From JBPOHE01 sp052035915 (GTDB taxonomy: Bacteria > Pseudomonadota > Gammaproteobacteria > Chromatiales > Chromatiaceae), in the NCBI GenBank assembly GCA_052035915.1, contig JBPOHE010000081.1:1-41735 (forward strand): 41,735 nt of DNA, written 5' to 3'. Shown here in pieces: positions 31,391 through 40,215 of this stretch (the stretch's first letter is position 1; the number at the start of each line of letters is the position of its first letter). A model generated the notes under the pieces. The model had not been told where the DNA came from. It saw only the letters and a list, made by a program, of their open reading frames with translations, and did no database searches. The position numbers were made by a program, and so were the translations under genes.

Positions 31391-34309
31391 ATGCCTAGTT
31401 ATGCTTCGCCCTCCCGCTCCGGTGCCGGCCGTTCCCTGGCCCGCGTCAGCCTCGGGGTAACCTTCCTGTGCTTCCCCCTCTGGGCACTGGCCGAGGCCGA
31501 ACCCGATGTAGAACAACTGGCCGCCTATCCGGTCGATGTCACCCTGGCCGAGACGGGGAAATACTATTTCCCGGTGTGGCGGATCGGCGATTCCCAGGCC
31601 CTTTGGGCGGGTTGCCGGGAACAGGGGTTCGCCCATCCTTCCTGGGCCGAGCGCTATAGGCTGAGCAAGGATGGCGGACGCACCTGGGTTCCCCTGACCC
31701 AGGCCGACTCCAGGGGTTGCCAATTCCAGTGGTTGATCTCCTTCACCCGCACCGTCACCGGCAGCGGCCCAGCCGCGGCGGAAACCCCGGCTGCCGGTGC
31801 CCTGGCCGGTTTCGGTAAGAAGGGGGCGGCAAAACCCTGGGATGCGGATGTCGGCATTCGCGGTCTGGGCGACAGCAAGGTGGTGGAATTCACCGGCCAA
31901 TATCTGGCCAATCCGGATCTGGGTTTCCATCTCGGGCTCTACGCCGGAGAGGATCTCTACGGCGGCGCCCTCACCGCCTCGACGCGGAATCTCTTCAGCA
32001 TCAAGGGCCTGGATCTGACCCTTACCGGCGGTTACGGCCAGAGCCAGCAGGAGGCCAATCTCGGCGGCGTCTACGGCAAGCGTGACGTCGACATGCAGCA
32101 ATCCTCCGCCGGTGTGCTTATGCAATATCAGAGTCTGCCCGGTGGTCCCCTGGCCACCGCGCTCCAGGCCCTGGCCTTTCGCTATGCCAGCAACGACTCC
32201 GGCGGCGGCGGCCAGACCTTCAGAAGCCTGGTGCAGACCCCCACCGGCCCTGAACTCAATACGGCCACTTTTGATCTCGAAGGCGGGACCCAATCGAAAG
32301 GGGAGTTCGCCGCCCTCTCGCCCGGGGGCTTCAGCGCCTCCCTCAGCCAGCATCGGCTGGAATACAAGGGCACATCGAGCGGCGATCTGGATTCGGGCCT
32401 GATCAGTAGCCTGGGATATCACCAAGGCTTGGCCAAGGGCCTGGCCGATATGGATGCCGAACTTGGTTATGCCGCCAAGGCGGATCAGGTGGTCTACGAT
32501 CTCATGCTCACCACTCCGCTGCTCGGGACCCCGGCGGGATTCCGCCTCAGCGACGATTCGGTGGTGGCCCGGCAATCCATTTTCATCGACATCGGGTATT
32601 GCGGCTTCGAGATCTTCAATCAGAAGTACGATTCCCAGTCCAGCGACTCGGGGGCGGGGTTCTATTGCAGCCTGAACAAGAGCCAGCGGACCAAGGGTTC
32701 CGGCCTGGGTCCCCAACTGGCCACGGACCTGCGGCGTTCGCTGGAACATCCGGGTGGCCGCATCGCCGAGCCGGTGCGGGGCGCCGACATCCAGTCGCTT
32801 CAGGAGGCCGCCACCCGGGTAGTGGTGGCGGAAAAGAAGCGCGAGCAGATCACCCAGCTCAACGATCGACCCCAGGCCCGCATCACCGGCCTTCCGGCCG
32901 AGGCCAGCGCCGGCGCCGCGCTGGTGGCCGATGGTTCGACCTCCAGCGATCCCAACGGAAGCATCCAAGCCTATGCCTGGTCGGTGACGGGAAGTTGTAG
33001 CCTGAGCGGAGCCGCGAACGGGGTGATGGTCGCGATCCAGATCAACCCCAACGCCGCTGCCGGGGAGAGTTGCGGTGTTCAACTCCAGGTGCGGGACAAT
33101 CAAGGGGCCACGGATGCCACCAGCACCAGTGTCCGCATCAATCCGCCGCCGAATCAGCCACCCCGTGCCCTGATCTCGGGTGTCCCCGCCCAGACCCAGG
33201 CCGGTGCCGAGTTTACCGCCGGCGGTAGCGGTTCCAACGACCCCGACGGACGCATCACCGCCTATCTCTGGACCGCCTCGGGGGAATGCGCGCTTGTCGG
33301 CACCGCCACCAGCAGCAGCGCCCAATATCAGATCAGTCCCAACGCTACCCCGGGCGCCAACTGCGTGGTCGGCTTGACCGTCACCGACGACCGTAGCGCC
33401 ACCGGCTCGGCGACCGCCATCGCCAGCATCAACGCCGCTCCCAATCTCAACCAGCCGCCGGTCGCCAGGATCAACCGGGTACCCCCAGAGGTTCGGGCCA
33501 ATCAGCGCTTCGTCGCCGAAGGCTCCAGTTCCTCCGATCCCGACGGCCAGATCACCGGCTTCCAGTGGTCGGCCCTGGGGGCGTGCTCCCTGGTTGGTTC
33601 CTCGACCGGCACCACGGCCCAGTATGTCATGAGCGCCAACGCCCAGGCCGGCGCGAGTTGTCAGGTGACTCTGGTCGTCACCGATAACCAGGGGGCGAGC
33701 GGAACGGCCTCGGTCACCGCCAGCGTAGCCAACCAGCCGCCTATCGCCCGCATCACTGAAGTACCTCGGTCGGCGACAGGAGGGCAGAGTTTCATCGCCA
33801 ATGGCTCCACTTCCAGCGACCCCGATGGCCAGATCGTCGCCTACCTCTGGAGCGCCCTGGGTAGCTGCTCCATCATCGGCGACGCCACCTCGGCGACGGC
33901 CCAACTCCGCATGAATTTCTCCGCCACCGGGGCGGCTGGACCCTGCAACATAGGTCTGACCGTGACCGACAATCTGGGGGCCACCAACAGCGCTTCCGCT
34001 CAGTCGATCAGCAATCAGGCACCAATCGCCAACATCATCGCGCCGGTCGAGGTTCCCTACGGGGAGGATTTCGGCGCCTCTGGCTCGGGTTCGTTCGATC
34101 CAGATGGACAGATCGTCTCTTACCAGTGGACGCGCAGCGGTCCCTGTCAGTTCTTTGACTCCACTACTGACCAGGTCGTGATCCTGGTGGTGGATCTTCC
34201 CCTATCGCCACCACCACCGGGTCAGACCTGCAACCTGGAGCTGACGGTGACCGACAACCTCGGCGCCACCGGCAGCGCCAGCTACGGCGTCTCGCTGGTG
34301 AGCTTCTAA
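31391..34309 (+). CDS. Large secreted protein: barrel-like N-terminal half plus five Ig/PKD-type repeats
   Basis: This 972-residue protein has a signal peptide (MPSYASPSRSGAGRSLARVSLGVTFLCFPLWALA). Residues about 125-440 form a Gly/aromatic-rich region of alternating amphipathic segments (FTGQYLANPDLGFHLGLYAG, LTLTGGYGQSQQ, GVLMQYQSLP, IFIDIGYCGFEIFNQKY) that looks like a beta-barrel. A short helical linker (IQSLQEAATRVVVAEKKREQI) follows. Then come five tandem domains of about 85-100 residues, each with NQPP-x-A-x-I, GSxSxDPDGQI-x-AYxW, a Cys after the W strand, a second Cys, and LTVTDNxGATxSA. The two Cys per domain could form a disulfide. The start at 31391 follows AGAGGAG by six bases. 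I do not recognise a characterised family. A surface adhesin of inverse-autotransporter layout is one possible reading. Confidence 0.7.
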   Translation: MPSYASPSRSGAGRSLARVSLGVTFLCFPLWALAEAEPDVEQLAAYPVDVTLAETGKYYFPVWRIGDSQALWAGCREQGFAHPSWAERYRLSKDGGRTWVPLTQADSRGCQFQWLISFTRTVTGSGPAAAETPAAGALAGFGKKGAAKPWDADVGIRGLGDSKVVEFTGQYLANPDLGFHLGLYAGEDLYGGALTASTRNLFSIKGLDLTLTGGYGQSQQEANLGGVYGKRDVDMQQSSAGVLMQYQSLPGGPLATALQALAFRYASNDSGGGGQTFRSLVQTPTGPELNTATFDLEGGTQSKGEFAALSPGGFSASLSQHRLEYKGTSSGDLDSGLISSLGYHQGLAKGLADMDAELGYAAKADQVVYDLMLTTPLLGTPAGFRLSDDSVVARQSIFIDIGYCGFEIFNQKYDSQSSDSGAGFYCSLNKSQRTKGSGLGPQLATDLRRSLEHPGGRIAEPVRGADIQSLQEAATRVVVAEKKREQITQLNDRPQARITGLPAEASAGAALVADGSTSSDPNGSIQAYAWSVTGSCSLSGAANGVMVAIQINPNAAAGESCGVQLQVRDNQGATDATSTSVRINPPPNQPPRALISGVPAQTQAGAEFTAGGSGSNDPDGRITAYLWTASGECALVGTATSSSAQYQISPNATPGANCVVGLTVTDDRSATGSATAIASINAAPNLNQPPVARINRVPPEVRANQRFVAEGSSSSDPDGQITGFQWSALGACSLVGSSTGTTAQYVMSANAQAGASCQVTLVVTDNQGASGTASVTASVANQPPIARITEVPRSATGGQSFIANGSTSSDPDGQIVAYLWSALGSCSIIGDATSATAQLRMNFSATGAAGPCNIGLTVTDNLGATNSASAQSISNQAPIANIIAPVEVPYGEDFGASGSGSFDPDGQIVSYQWTRSGPCQFFDSTTDQVVILVVDLPLSPPPPGQTCNLELTVTDNLGATGSASYGVSLVSF

Positions 34310-34423
34310 ACTGGCGCAGGGCTGGGTTGAGTTCGACACCGACCCAGCCCGGCGTCTCGACCAAGGGGCCGTCCTTTGGCGCTCGGCCCCTCGATACCAG
34401 CCGATTTCGCCCCGGGTGTCGCT

Positions 34424-34540
34424 CGGGCATGGGGCTGGAAAGCCTGATTTTTGTTCTTCTAACGAGAACAATGCGCCATTTAATTGGGCTATTGTTCTCT
34501 CAAAAAGGACGATAAATGGCCGTTTTCCATCGAGCCCCGG
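34424..34540. repeat. 117-bp twin-hairpin repeat, copy 5
   Basis: The hairpins are at 34453-34469 (GTTCTTCTAACGAGAAC) and 34494-34510 (GTTCTCTCAAAAAGGAC, right arm decayed), with starts 41 nt apart. The right arm ends CGAGCCCCGG. It lies about 115 bp past the stop of the large secreted protein. Confidence 0.82.
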
Positions 34541-34639
34541 TTCCCTTCGGCTTTCTATATCACGCTGGTCCAACCGACGACTTGTGCCCCGTCCGTAACA
34601 TTTTGCTTGTTCCAATGTACGGCTTCGCGCCAAACGTTG

Positions 34640-34664
34640 GCGACGGGGTTACAAACCCCGTCGC
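34640..34664. repeat. Perfect 11-bp hairpin
   Basis: GCGACGGGGTT (34640-34650), loop ACA, AACCCCGTCGC (34654-34664). This is the most stable small hairpin of the gap. It could be a further repeat type or a transcript end, but no T-run follows on either strand. Confidence 0.6.
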
Positions 34665-34718
34665 GCATTAGGCCAACATCGACATCCGCCGTTTCCGACC
34701 AAGCCACATTCGCCTAAC

Positions 34719-34736
34719 GATGGGTGAACACCCATC
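34719..34736. repeat. Perfect 8-bp hairpin
   Basis: GATGGGTG, loop AA, CACCCATC. It lies 44 bp before twin-hairpin copy 6 and is possibly another small repeat family or an operator-like site. Confidence 0.5.
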
Positions 34737-34779
34737 TACACCTGCAAGTGGTAAATCATAACGACAATTGATTTCAGAT

Positions 34780-34896
34780 CCGGGCCTCGGCCTCGAGAGC
34801 CCGGTTTTTGTTCTCTAAAGCGGAACTCATCGGCAAATAGCCGAGCCATTGTTCTCTCGGGGAGAACACAAGGGCCTGGCCGGGTGAGCCGGGCCC
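34780..34896. repeat. 117-bp twin-hairpin repeat, copy 6
   Basis: The hairpins are at 34810-34826 (GTTCTCTAAAGCGGAAC, right arm decayed) and 34851-34867 (GTTCTCTCGGGGAGAAC, perfect 6-bp stem), with starts 41 nt apart. The left arm is CCGGGCCTCGGCC; the right arm is rearranged. This is the only copy closer to a downstream gene's start (creB) than to an upstream stop. Confidence 0.82.
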
Positions 34897-35073
34897 ACCA
34901 AAATGGTGCGCCATGGGCATCCGGCCAGGCTGGTCTGGCGCAATCAGGCAACAGGATGATCAAGGCCGGAAATCTCCCTCTTCCTCGCCCTCGCCGCATC
35001 CGGATAATAGCCGCCGGGCGGTTCCGCCCAGGGATCTCCATTCAATCCGCGCCACCCTGACCAGGTCTGTTCC

Positions 35074-35757
35074 ATGGAAACCATTCTGCTTGTCGAAGAC
35101 GAGTCGGCCATCGCCGATGCGGTGGTCTATGCCCTGGAGACAGAGGGCTTTCGGGTGCACTGGGTGCGCCTCGGGCGGGATGGCCTGGCCCGCATCGAGC
35201 GGGGAGACATCGCCCTGACGGTGTTGGATGTCGGTCTGCCGGACGGCAATGGCTTCGAGTTCTGCAAGGCGATCCGCCGGCTCTCCCCGGTGCCCATCCT
35301 CTTTCTCACCGCCCGGGATGCGGAGGTGGATCGCATCGTCGGGCTGGAGATCGGCGGTGACGACTATGTCACCAAACCCTTCAGTCCGCGGGAGCTGGCG
35401 GCGCGGGTGAAGGCCATATTGCGACGGACGCGCCCGGAGGCCCCGGTGCTCATCCCGCATGGTTTTGAGCTGGACCCGGGACGGGCGCTGATCCGCTACT
35501 GCGGCGTCGCCCTGGAGTTGACGCGCTATGAATACCTGATCCTCAAGACCCTGTTGCATCATCCGCAACAGGTCTTCACCCGGGGACAGATCATGCATCG
35601 TGTCTGGTCGACGCCGGACGAGAGCGAGGAGCGGGCGGTGGACACCCACATCAAGGGCCTCCGCGCCAAGCTGCGGGAGATCGCCGCCGACCAGGACCCC
35701 ATCAAGACCCATCGCGGCATCGGCTACAGTATCGAGGCCCGGGTGCATGAACTTTAG
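35074..35757 (+). CDS. creB: Two-component response regulator CreB
   Basis: A 227-residue OmpR-type regulator. The receiver domain has acidic pocket E8/D9, phosphoacceptor Asp 52 in VLDVGLPDGNG, and Lys 101 in YVTKPFSPREL. The C-terminal winged helix (about 130-225) includes ALELTRYEYLILKTLLHHP and RAVDTHIKGLRAKL with GIGYSI. CreB answers the CreC sensor and controls creD and metabolic genes in enterics. Identity rests on homology plus the linked creC and creD. It overlaps creC by 11 bp. creA, first in the E. coli locus, is not present. Confidence 0.92.
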   Translation: METILLVEDESAIADAVVYALETEGFRVHWVRLGRDGLARIERGDIALTVLDVGLPDGNGFEFCKAIRRLSPVPILFLTARDAEVDRIVGLEIGGDDYVTKPFSPRELAARVKAILRRTRPEAPVLIPHGFELDPGRALIRYCGVALELTRYEYLILKTLLHHPQQVFTRGQIMHRVWSTPDESEERAVDTHIKGLRAKLREIAADQDPIKTHRGIGYSIEARVHEL

Positions 35758-37183
35758 CGTCCGCCTCTTCCTCGGCTATTTCCTGCTGGTGGGTCTGACC
35801 GGCTGGTTCTATCTGCGGAGTTTCGTCGCCGAGCTGACCCCGGGCATGCGCCAATCCATCGAAGAGGTGTTGGTGGACATGGCCCATCTGCTGGCGGAAC
35901 AGGTGGCGGCGGAACTGGCCGCGGGACGGATCGGTGAAGGGGAGTTCGCCGCCGGGATCGAGCGCTTCAAGCAACGCCGTTTTCAGGCCGCCATCCGCCA
36001 GTTGAACAAGCAGGAGCCGAACCTGGTGGTCTATATCACCGACGCCGCTGGCAGGGTGGTGTTCGATTCCCGTGGACGGGATCTGGGGCAGGACTATTCC
36101 CGCTGGAACGATGTCTACCTCACTCTGCGCGGCCAATACGGCGCCCGCAGCACCAGGGAGGATACCAAGGATCCCCTCTCCAGCGTCATGTATGTCGGCG
36201 CGCCCATCCTGGACCCCGCCGGGCATCTGCTCGGCGTCATCAGCCTGGGCAAGCCCAGCCTCAGCGTCATGCCTTTCGTCGAGGCGGCCAAGCGCAATCT
36301 CCAGGAAAAGGGGCTCTGGCTGCTGCTGGCCTCGCTGACGCTGGGGGTCCTGTTCACTCTCTGGTTGACCAGCTCCATTCGGCGCCTGACGAGATACGCC
36401 CGGGCGGTGCGGGATGGTCGCCAGGTGAGTCGACCCCGGGTCTCGGAACGGGAACTGGCGACCCTGGCCGAGGCGATGGAGTCGATGCGCGCCGAGCTGG
36501 AGGGCAAGGCCTATGTCGAACGCTATCTGCACAGCCTCACCCACGAATTGAAGAGCCCGCTGACCGCCATCCAGGGGGCGGCGGAGTTGCTCGACGAGGC
36601 GATGCCGCCGGCCACCCGCCGACGGTTTCTCGCCAACATCCGCAACGAAAGTGGGCGTTTGCGGCAGATCGTGGAACGACTCCTGGGGCTGGCGGCGCTG
36701 GAGAACCGGCAGGGTCTGGAACAGGTGGAGACGCTGGATACCGCCGAGCTCGCGCAGACGCTGTTGGAGTCGAAGCAACCCCAGGCCGCGGCCAAGGGCA
36801 TCCGCTTCGAGACCAGGCTGGACCAGGAGCTCCAGATTCGCGGCGAGCGCTTTCTGGTGTTGCAGGCGATCAGCAACCTGCTGGACAACGCCATCGACTT
36901 CAGTCCGGCGGACGGCCTCATCCGCATCGAGAGTCGTCGTGAAGGCGATGGCTGGTATCTCGCCATCCAGGATCAGGGCCCGGGGATCCCGGATTATGCC
37001 CAGGAGCGTCTGTTTGAACGCTTTTTCTCCACCCCGCGCCCGGAGAGCGGCCGCAAGAGTTCCGGCCTCGGCTTGAGCCTGGTGCGGGAGGTGGCCCGGC
37101 TGCATGGCGGCGAGATCCGGGTGGACAAGGCTCCGGAAGGCGGCGCTCGGGCCGTTTTGCGGCTACCCCTCGGCGGGAGGTAA
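35747..37183 (+). CDS. creC: Two-component sensor histidine kinase CreC
   Basis: A 478-residue inner-membrane kinase. An N-terminal helix (LFLGYFLLVGLTGWFYL) and a second helix (WLLLASLTLGVLFTLWL) enclose a periplasmic sensor region. An HAMP-like stretch follows, then the dimerisation/phosphorylation domain with His 266 in HSLTHELKSPLTAIQGAAELL. The ATPase domain has LLDNAIDFSP (N box), DQGPGIP (G1) and SSGLGLSLVREVARLHGG (G2). The start is the ATG at 35747 inside the creB end; the much longer open frame upstream is an overlap artefact. The gene order creB-creC-creD matches the enteric locus. Confidence 0.93.
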   Translation: MNFSVRLFLGYFLLVGLTGWFYLRSFVAELTPGMRQSIEEVLVDMAHLLAEQVAAELAAGRIGEGEFAAGIERFKQRRFQAAIRQLNKQEPNLVVYITDAAGRVVFDSRGRDLGQDYSRWNDVYLTLRGQYGARSTREDTKDPLSSVMYVGAPILDPAGHLLGVISLGKPSLSVMPFVEAAKRNLQEKGLWLLLASLTLGVLFTLWLTSSIRRLTRYARAVRDGRQVSRPRVSERELATLAEAMESMRAELEGKAYVERYLHSLTHELKSPLTAIQGAAELLDEAMPPATRRRFLANIRNESGRLRQIVERLLGLAALENRQGLEQVETLDTAELAQTLLESKQPQAAAKGIRFETRLDQELQIRGERFLVLQAISNLLDNAIDFSPADGLIRIESRREGDGWYLAIQDQGPGIPDYAQERLFERFFSTPRPESGRKSSGLGLSLVREVARLHGGEIRVDKAPEGGARAVLRLPLGGR

Positions 37184-37288
37184 AGGGGCGTCCTCACACA
37201 AAGCCCATCCAATCCACCGGCTTCCCTCACAGAGCGGGAGTAGGCTCCTGAAACGAACACCCACCGCCATTCATTCAGGAGAATAGAG

Positions 37289-38671
37289 ATGCCCATCCGT
37301 TTCCTACTCAAGATCTTCAGCCTCGGGCTGTTGTTTCTGTTATTGGGTTGGCCCTTGTCGATGATCGACGGCCTCATCAAGGAGCGCACCCAGTTCCGCG
37401 CCGAGGTCCGCGCCGATATCGCCCAGAGCTGGACCGGCGAACAGGCGCTGATAGGGCCGCTGCTGGTGGTGCCCTACCAGGTGATCGGCCAACACCAGGT
37501 GTGGGACGAGCACCTCAAGAGTTACCGCACCGAGCCCCAGATCCTGCGTAAAAACCTCTTCATCCTACCGGACAAGCTCGAGATCCAGGCCCGGGTACAG
37601 ACCGAGGAACGCCAACGGGGGCTCTACGCCGTGCCCGTCTATACCTCGGAACTGGCCCTGAGCGGGCGCTTCACCACCGCGGCGCTGGGGGAACTGGCGA
37701 AAGAGGGCAACAAGGAGATCAAGTTCGAGCCGGCCTTCGTCAGCCTCCTGATCTCGGACCTACGGGGGATCGTGGAGCAACCGAGATGGCAATGGCAGGG
37801 GAAGGAGAGCGAATTTCTTTCCGGCAGTCGGGCCTTCGCCCAGTTGGCGGGGATGCATGCGCTGGTGGGGGATCTCGATCCCCAGGCCACCCAGGGTTTC
37901 GATTTCGGCACCAAGATCAGCCTGCGCGGCATGGAGCAGATCCGCTTCGCGCCGGTGGGCAAGAGCACCCATGTCAACCTGCAATCCCCCTGGCCGCACC
38001 CGAGCTTTTTCGGTCGCTATCTGCCGATCGAGCACAAGATCGACGAGCATGGCTTTACCGCCCGCTGGCAGGCGTCCTCCTTCTCCGGCGACATCAAGGG
38101 TGAGGTGCAGTCCTGCGCCCAGAACCAATGCGGACCCCTGCTCAAGGATATCTTCGGCGTCTCCTTCATCACCCCGGTGGATATCTATCAGCAGAGCGAG
38201 CGTTCGGTGAAATACGGCCTGCTCTTCATCGGCCTGACCTTCGTCGCCTTCTTTCTCTTCGAGGTGATGCGCCGACTGCGGCTGCATCCCATGCACTACC
38301 TCCTGGTCGGCATGGCTCTGGCGGTGTTCTATCTCCTCTTGATCTCGCTCTCGGAACACCTGGGCTTCGCCTTGAGTTACCTGATCGCCACCCTGGGTTG
38401 CACCGCCTTGCTCAGTTTCTACATCGCCGGGGTGATGCAGAGTGCCAAGATGGGATTGGCGTTCGCCGGCAAGTTTCTGCTCCTCTACGCCATGCTCTTC
38501 GCCATCCTGAGTTCCGAGGATAACGCCCTGCTCATGGGCAGCCTCTTGGTCTTCGCCGTGCTCGGATTGGTGATGCTGCTCACCCGTAAACTCGACTGGT
38601 ACCGGGTGGGAGAACAGATGGGGCGCCTCGCCGTGCCGCCGCGGCCAGAGGAACAGGTGGCGACGGAGTGA
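37289..38671 (+). CDS. creD: Inner-membrane protein CreD
   Basis: A 460-residue membrane protein. One N-terminal helix (FLLKIFSLGLLFLLLGWPLSMI) is followed by a large periplasmic domain with ERTQFRAEVRADIAQSWTGEQALIGPLLVVPYQ, and then five or six helices (YGLLFIGLTFVAFFLFEVM, MHYLLVGMALAVFYLLLISLSEHLGFALSYLIATLG, onwards). CreD is an envelope protein whose expression follows CreBC and which is linked to beta-lactam and colicin tolerance in relatives. Its biochemical role is unknown. The start has AGGAGAA upstream. The 105-bp gap after creC contains two CTCACA motifs, not a clear copy of the enteric CreB site. Confidence 0.93.
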   Translation: MPIRFLLKIFSLGLLFLLLGWPLSMIDGLIKERTQFRAEVRADIAQSWTGEQALIGPLLVVPYQVIGQHQVWDEHLKSYRTEPQILRKNLFILPDKLEIQARVQTEERQRGLYAVPVYTSELALSGRFTTAALGELAKEGNKEIKFEPAFVSLLISDLRGIVEQPRWQWQGKESEFLSGSRAFAQLAGMHALVGDLDPQATQGFDFGTKISLRGMEQIRFAPVGKSTHVNLQSPWPHPSFFGRYLPIEHKIDEHGFTARWQASSFSGDIKGEVQSCAQNQCGPLLKDIFGVSFITPVDIYQQSERSVKYGLLFIGLTFVAFFLFEVMRRLRLHPMHYLLVGMALAVFYLLLISLSEHLGFALSYLIATLGCTALLSFYIAGVMQSAKMGLAFAGKFLLLYAMLFAILSSEDNALLMGSLLVFAVLGLVMLLTRKLDWYRVGEQMGRLAVPPRPEEQVATE

Positions 38672-38684
38672 TACAGGAATCGTC

Positions 38685-38761
38685 TAGCCCGCCTTTCTCA
38701 CCAGCCACCTACCGCGAACGCCGATAGGCTCGCTACGGTATCCGCTGAGAAAGGCGGGCTA
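38685..38761. repeat. TAGCCCG-family inverted-repeat element, short copy (77 bp)
   Basis: The ends are TAGCCCGCCTTTCTCACC and GCTGAGAAAGGCGGGCTA (17 of 18 positions complementary). The interior AGCCACCTACCGCGAACGCC and GGCTCGCTACGG matches part of the 182-bp copy read in reverse. It lies 13 bp past the creD stop and may act as the transcript end. Confidence 0.82.
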
Positions 38762-38874
38762 GACAACAGACTCTGACGATAACCGCACCCGCTGTGACTC
38801 CCTTGAGGGGTATCCGGATGGCTGTTCTACAATAGGTCCGCGACCCCATGAACCCGCCCCAGCGAGAGCCGCCC

Positions 38875-40215
38875 ATGCCCATCCACATCGATCCCTTGCG
38901 AGACCTGTACAAAAGCCTGAGCGGCCGGGGCGCCATGCCCCTCGATCCGGACGATCCCTACTACGTACCCATCCTCCAATCGACGCCGGAGAAGGATCCC
39001 ATCCTGCTGCTGTGGCAACGCCTGCACTGGGCGGAGTCGGAGAGCGTCCACCTCCTGACCGGCTTTCGCGGCAATGGCAAGAGCACCGAGCTGCGCCGCC
39101 TCAAGCGGCTGTTGGAGAAGCAGAGCGGCGCCAGGGTGTTCCTGGTCAATATGCTCGACTTTCTGTTGGTGACCAAACCCCCGGAGATCTCGGACTTCGT
39201 CTTGTCCTTGATGACGGCACTGGGTCAGGCGGTGGAGCAGGATACCGGCCAGAAGGCTCTCACCCACAGTTATTGGGAGCGCCTGCAACGCTTTCTGACC
39301 TCGGAGGTACAGTTGGAAAGGTTCGAGCTGGACCTGAAGGAGGCCGGGGCACCGGCCAAGCTCGGGCTCAAGCTCAAGAACGAGCCGGACTTCAAACAAC
39401 GGGTCCAGGAACATCTGCGCGGCCACCTGAGCCGCCTGATCGCGGACGCCCAGGACTACGTGGTGGCCCTGGTCAAGTCCATCCGCGAGCAAAGCGGGGA
39501 TTCGGATCTCAAGGTGGTCCTCTTAGTAGACTCGGTGGAGCAGATCCGTGGCGTCGGCACCGAGGCGGCCAAGGTCCACGACAGCGTGGTGAACCTCTTT
39601 TCCGGCCAGGCCGCGAGCCTCGCCTTTCCCCAACTGCACCTGGTCTATACCATCCCGCCCTATCTCCAGGCCCTGTCGCCGAACCTGGGCCGCACCCTGG
39701 GGGGACACCCCATCGTCCGCTGGCCCAATGTGCATGTGCGGCACCGCGACGGCCGGCCGGACCTGGACGGGCTGGCGGTCATGGAGGAGATCATCGGCCG
39801 GCGTCACCCGGGCTGGCGCGACATCATCCCGGAGGACAGCCTGCGCGATCTGGCGATCTGTACCGGCGGCGATCTGCGGGACTTCTTCCGCTTGGTGCGC
39901 GAGTGCGTCATCGGCCTGAGTACCGCCCGGCTCGGACGGCCGGACGAGACATTGAGCCCGGAGATGATCGCCCGGGCCAAGGAGCAGCTCCGCAACGAAC
40001 TTCTGCCGATCGCCGACGAGGATGCCGAATGGCTGGGGCGCATCCACAGCACCAAAGAGGCGTCCCTCCCCAGCACGACGGACCTCCCCCAACTGGCCAG
40101 GTTCCTGGATGGCAACCTGATCATGAACTACCTGAACGGCGAACCCTGGTACGACATCCACCCCCTGTTGGTGGAGGAGATCCGCCATCAGCTGCCGGAG
40201 GCGGCTCGGCCTTGA
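38875..40215 (+). CDS. P-loop ATPase of an accessory two-gene module (STAND/AAA-like)
   Basis: This protein of about 446 residues has Walker A GFRGNGKST near residues 63-71, followed by ELRRLKRLLEKQ, and a hydrophobic Walker B strand KVVLLVDSVEQ near 210-220. The order fits an ATP-switch NTPase of the AAA/STAND type. An Arg-rich C-terminal half (GDLRDFFRLVRECVIGLST) follows. No nuclease or TIR domain is visible. Two starts are possible, ATG 38848 and ATG 38875 (MPIHIDPLRDLYKSL); I prefer the latter, after GCGAGAG. Its stop overlaps the start of the next gene (TTGA), so the two are translationally coupled. The function is unknown; a role in conflict or signalling is a guess from architecture. 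Confidence 0.75.
   Translation: MPIHIDPLRDLYKSLSGRGAMPLDPDDPYYVPILQSTPEKDPILLLWQRLHWAESESVHLLTGFRGNGKSTELRRLKRLLEKQSGARVFLVNMLDFLLVTKPPEISDFVLSLMTALGQAVEQDTGQKALTHSYWERLQRFLTSEVQLERFELDLKEAGAPAKLGLKLKNEPDFKQRVQEHLRGHLSRLIADAQDYVVALVKSIREQSGDSDLKVVLLVDSVEQIRGVGTEAAKVHDSVVNLFSGQAASLAFPQLHLVYTIPPYLQALSPNLGRTLGGHPIVRWPNVHVRHRDGRPDLDGLAVMEEIIGRRHPGWRDIIPEDSLRDLAICTGGDLRDFFRLVRECVIGLSTARLGRPDETLSPEMIARAKEQLRNELLPIADEDAEWLGRIHSTKEASLPSTTDLPQLARFLDGNLIMNYLNGEPWYDIHPLLVEEIRHQLPEAARP

Larger units (their letters stand above)
34310..35073. other. 764-bp repeat-rich gap upstream of creB
   Basis: No gene is visible. The gap holds twin-hairpin copies 5 (34424-34540) and 6 (34780-34896), a perfect 11-bp hairpin at 34640-34664 and an 8-bp hairpin at 34719-34736. 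It is the richest repeat cluster of the window and must also contain the creB promoter, which I could not place. Confidence 0.75.

Noticed and set aside
31376..33904. An 842-codon open frame on the minus strand
   Set aside because: It lies opposite the large secreted protein. Its translation is low-complexity Gly/Ala/Arg and matches nothing. It is a shadow of GC-rich codon use in the plus-strand gene.
37184..37288. A CreB binding site upstream of creD
   Set aside because: Two CTCACA motifs are present, but their spacing does not match the enteric direct repeat TTCAC-N6-TTCAC.
39012..40211. An extended frame that would fuse the TPR protein to 400 more residues upstream
   Set aside because: The extension runs in another frame over the ATPase gene, is Pro/Gly/Arg-rich and has no domain. 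A TTG start with GGAGG at 40212 explains the real protein.
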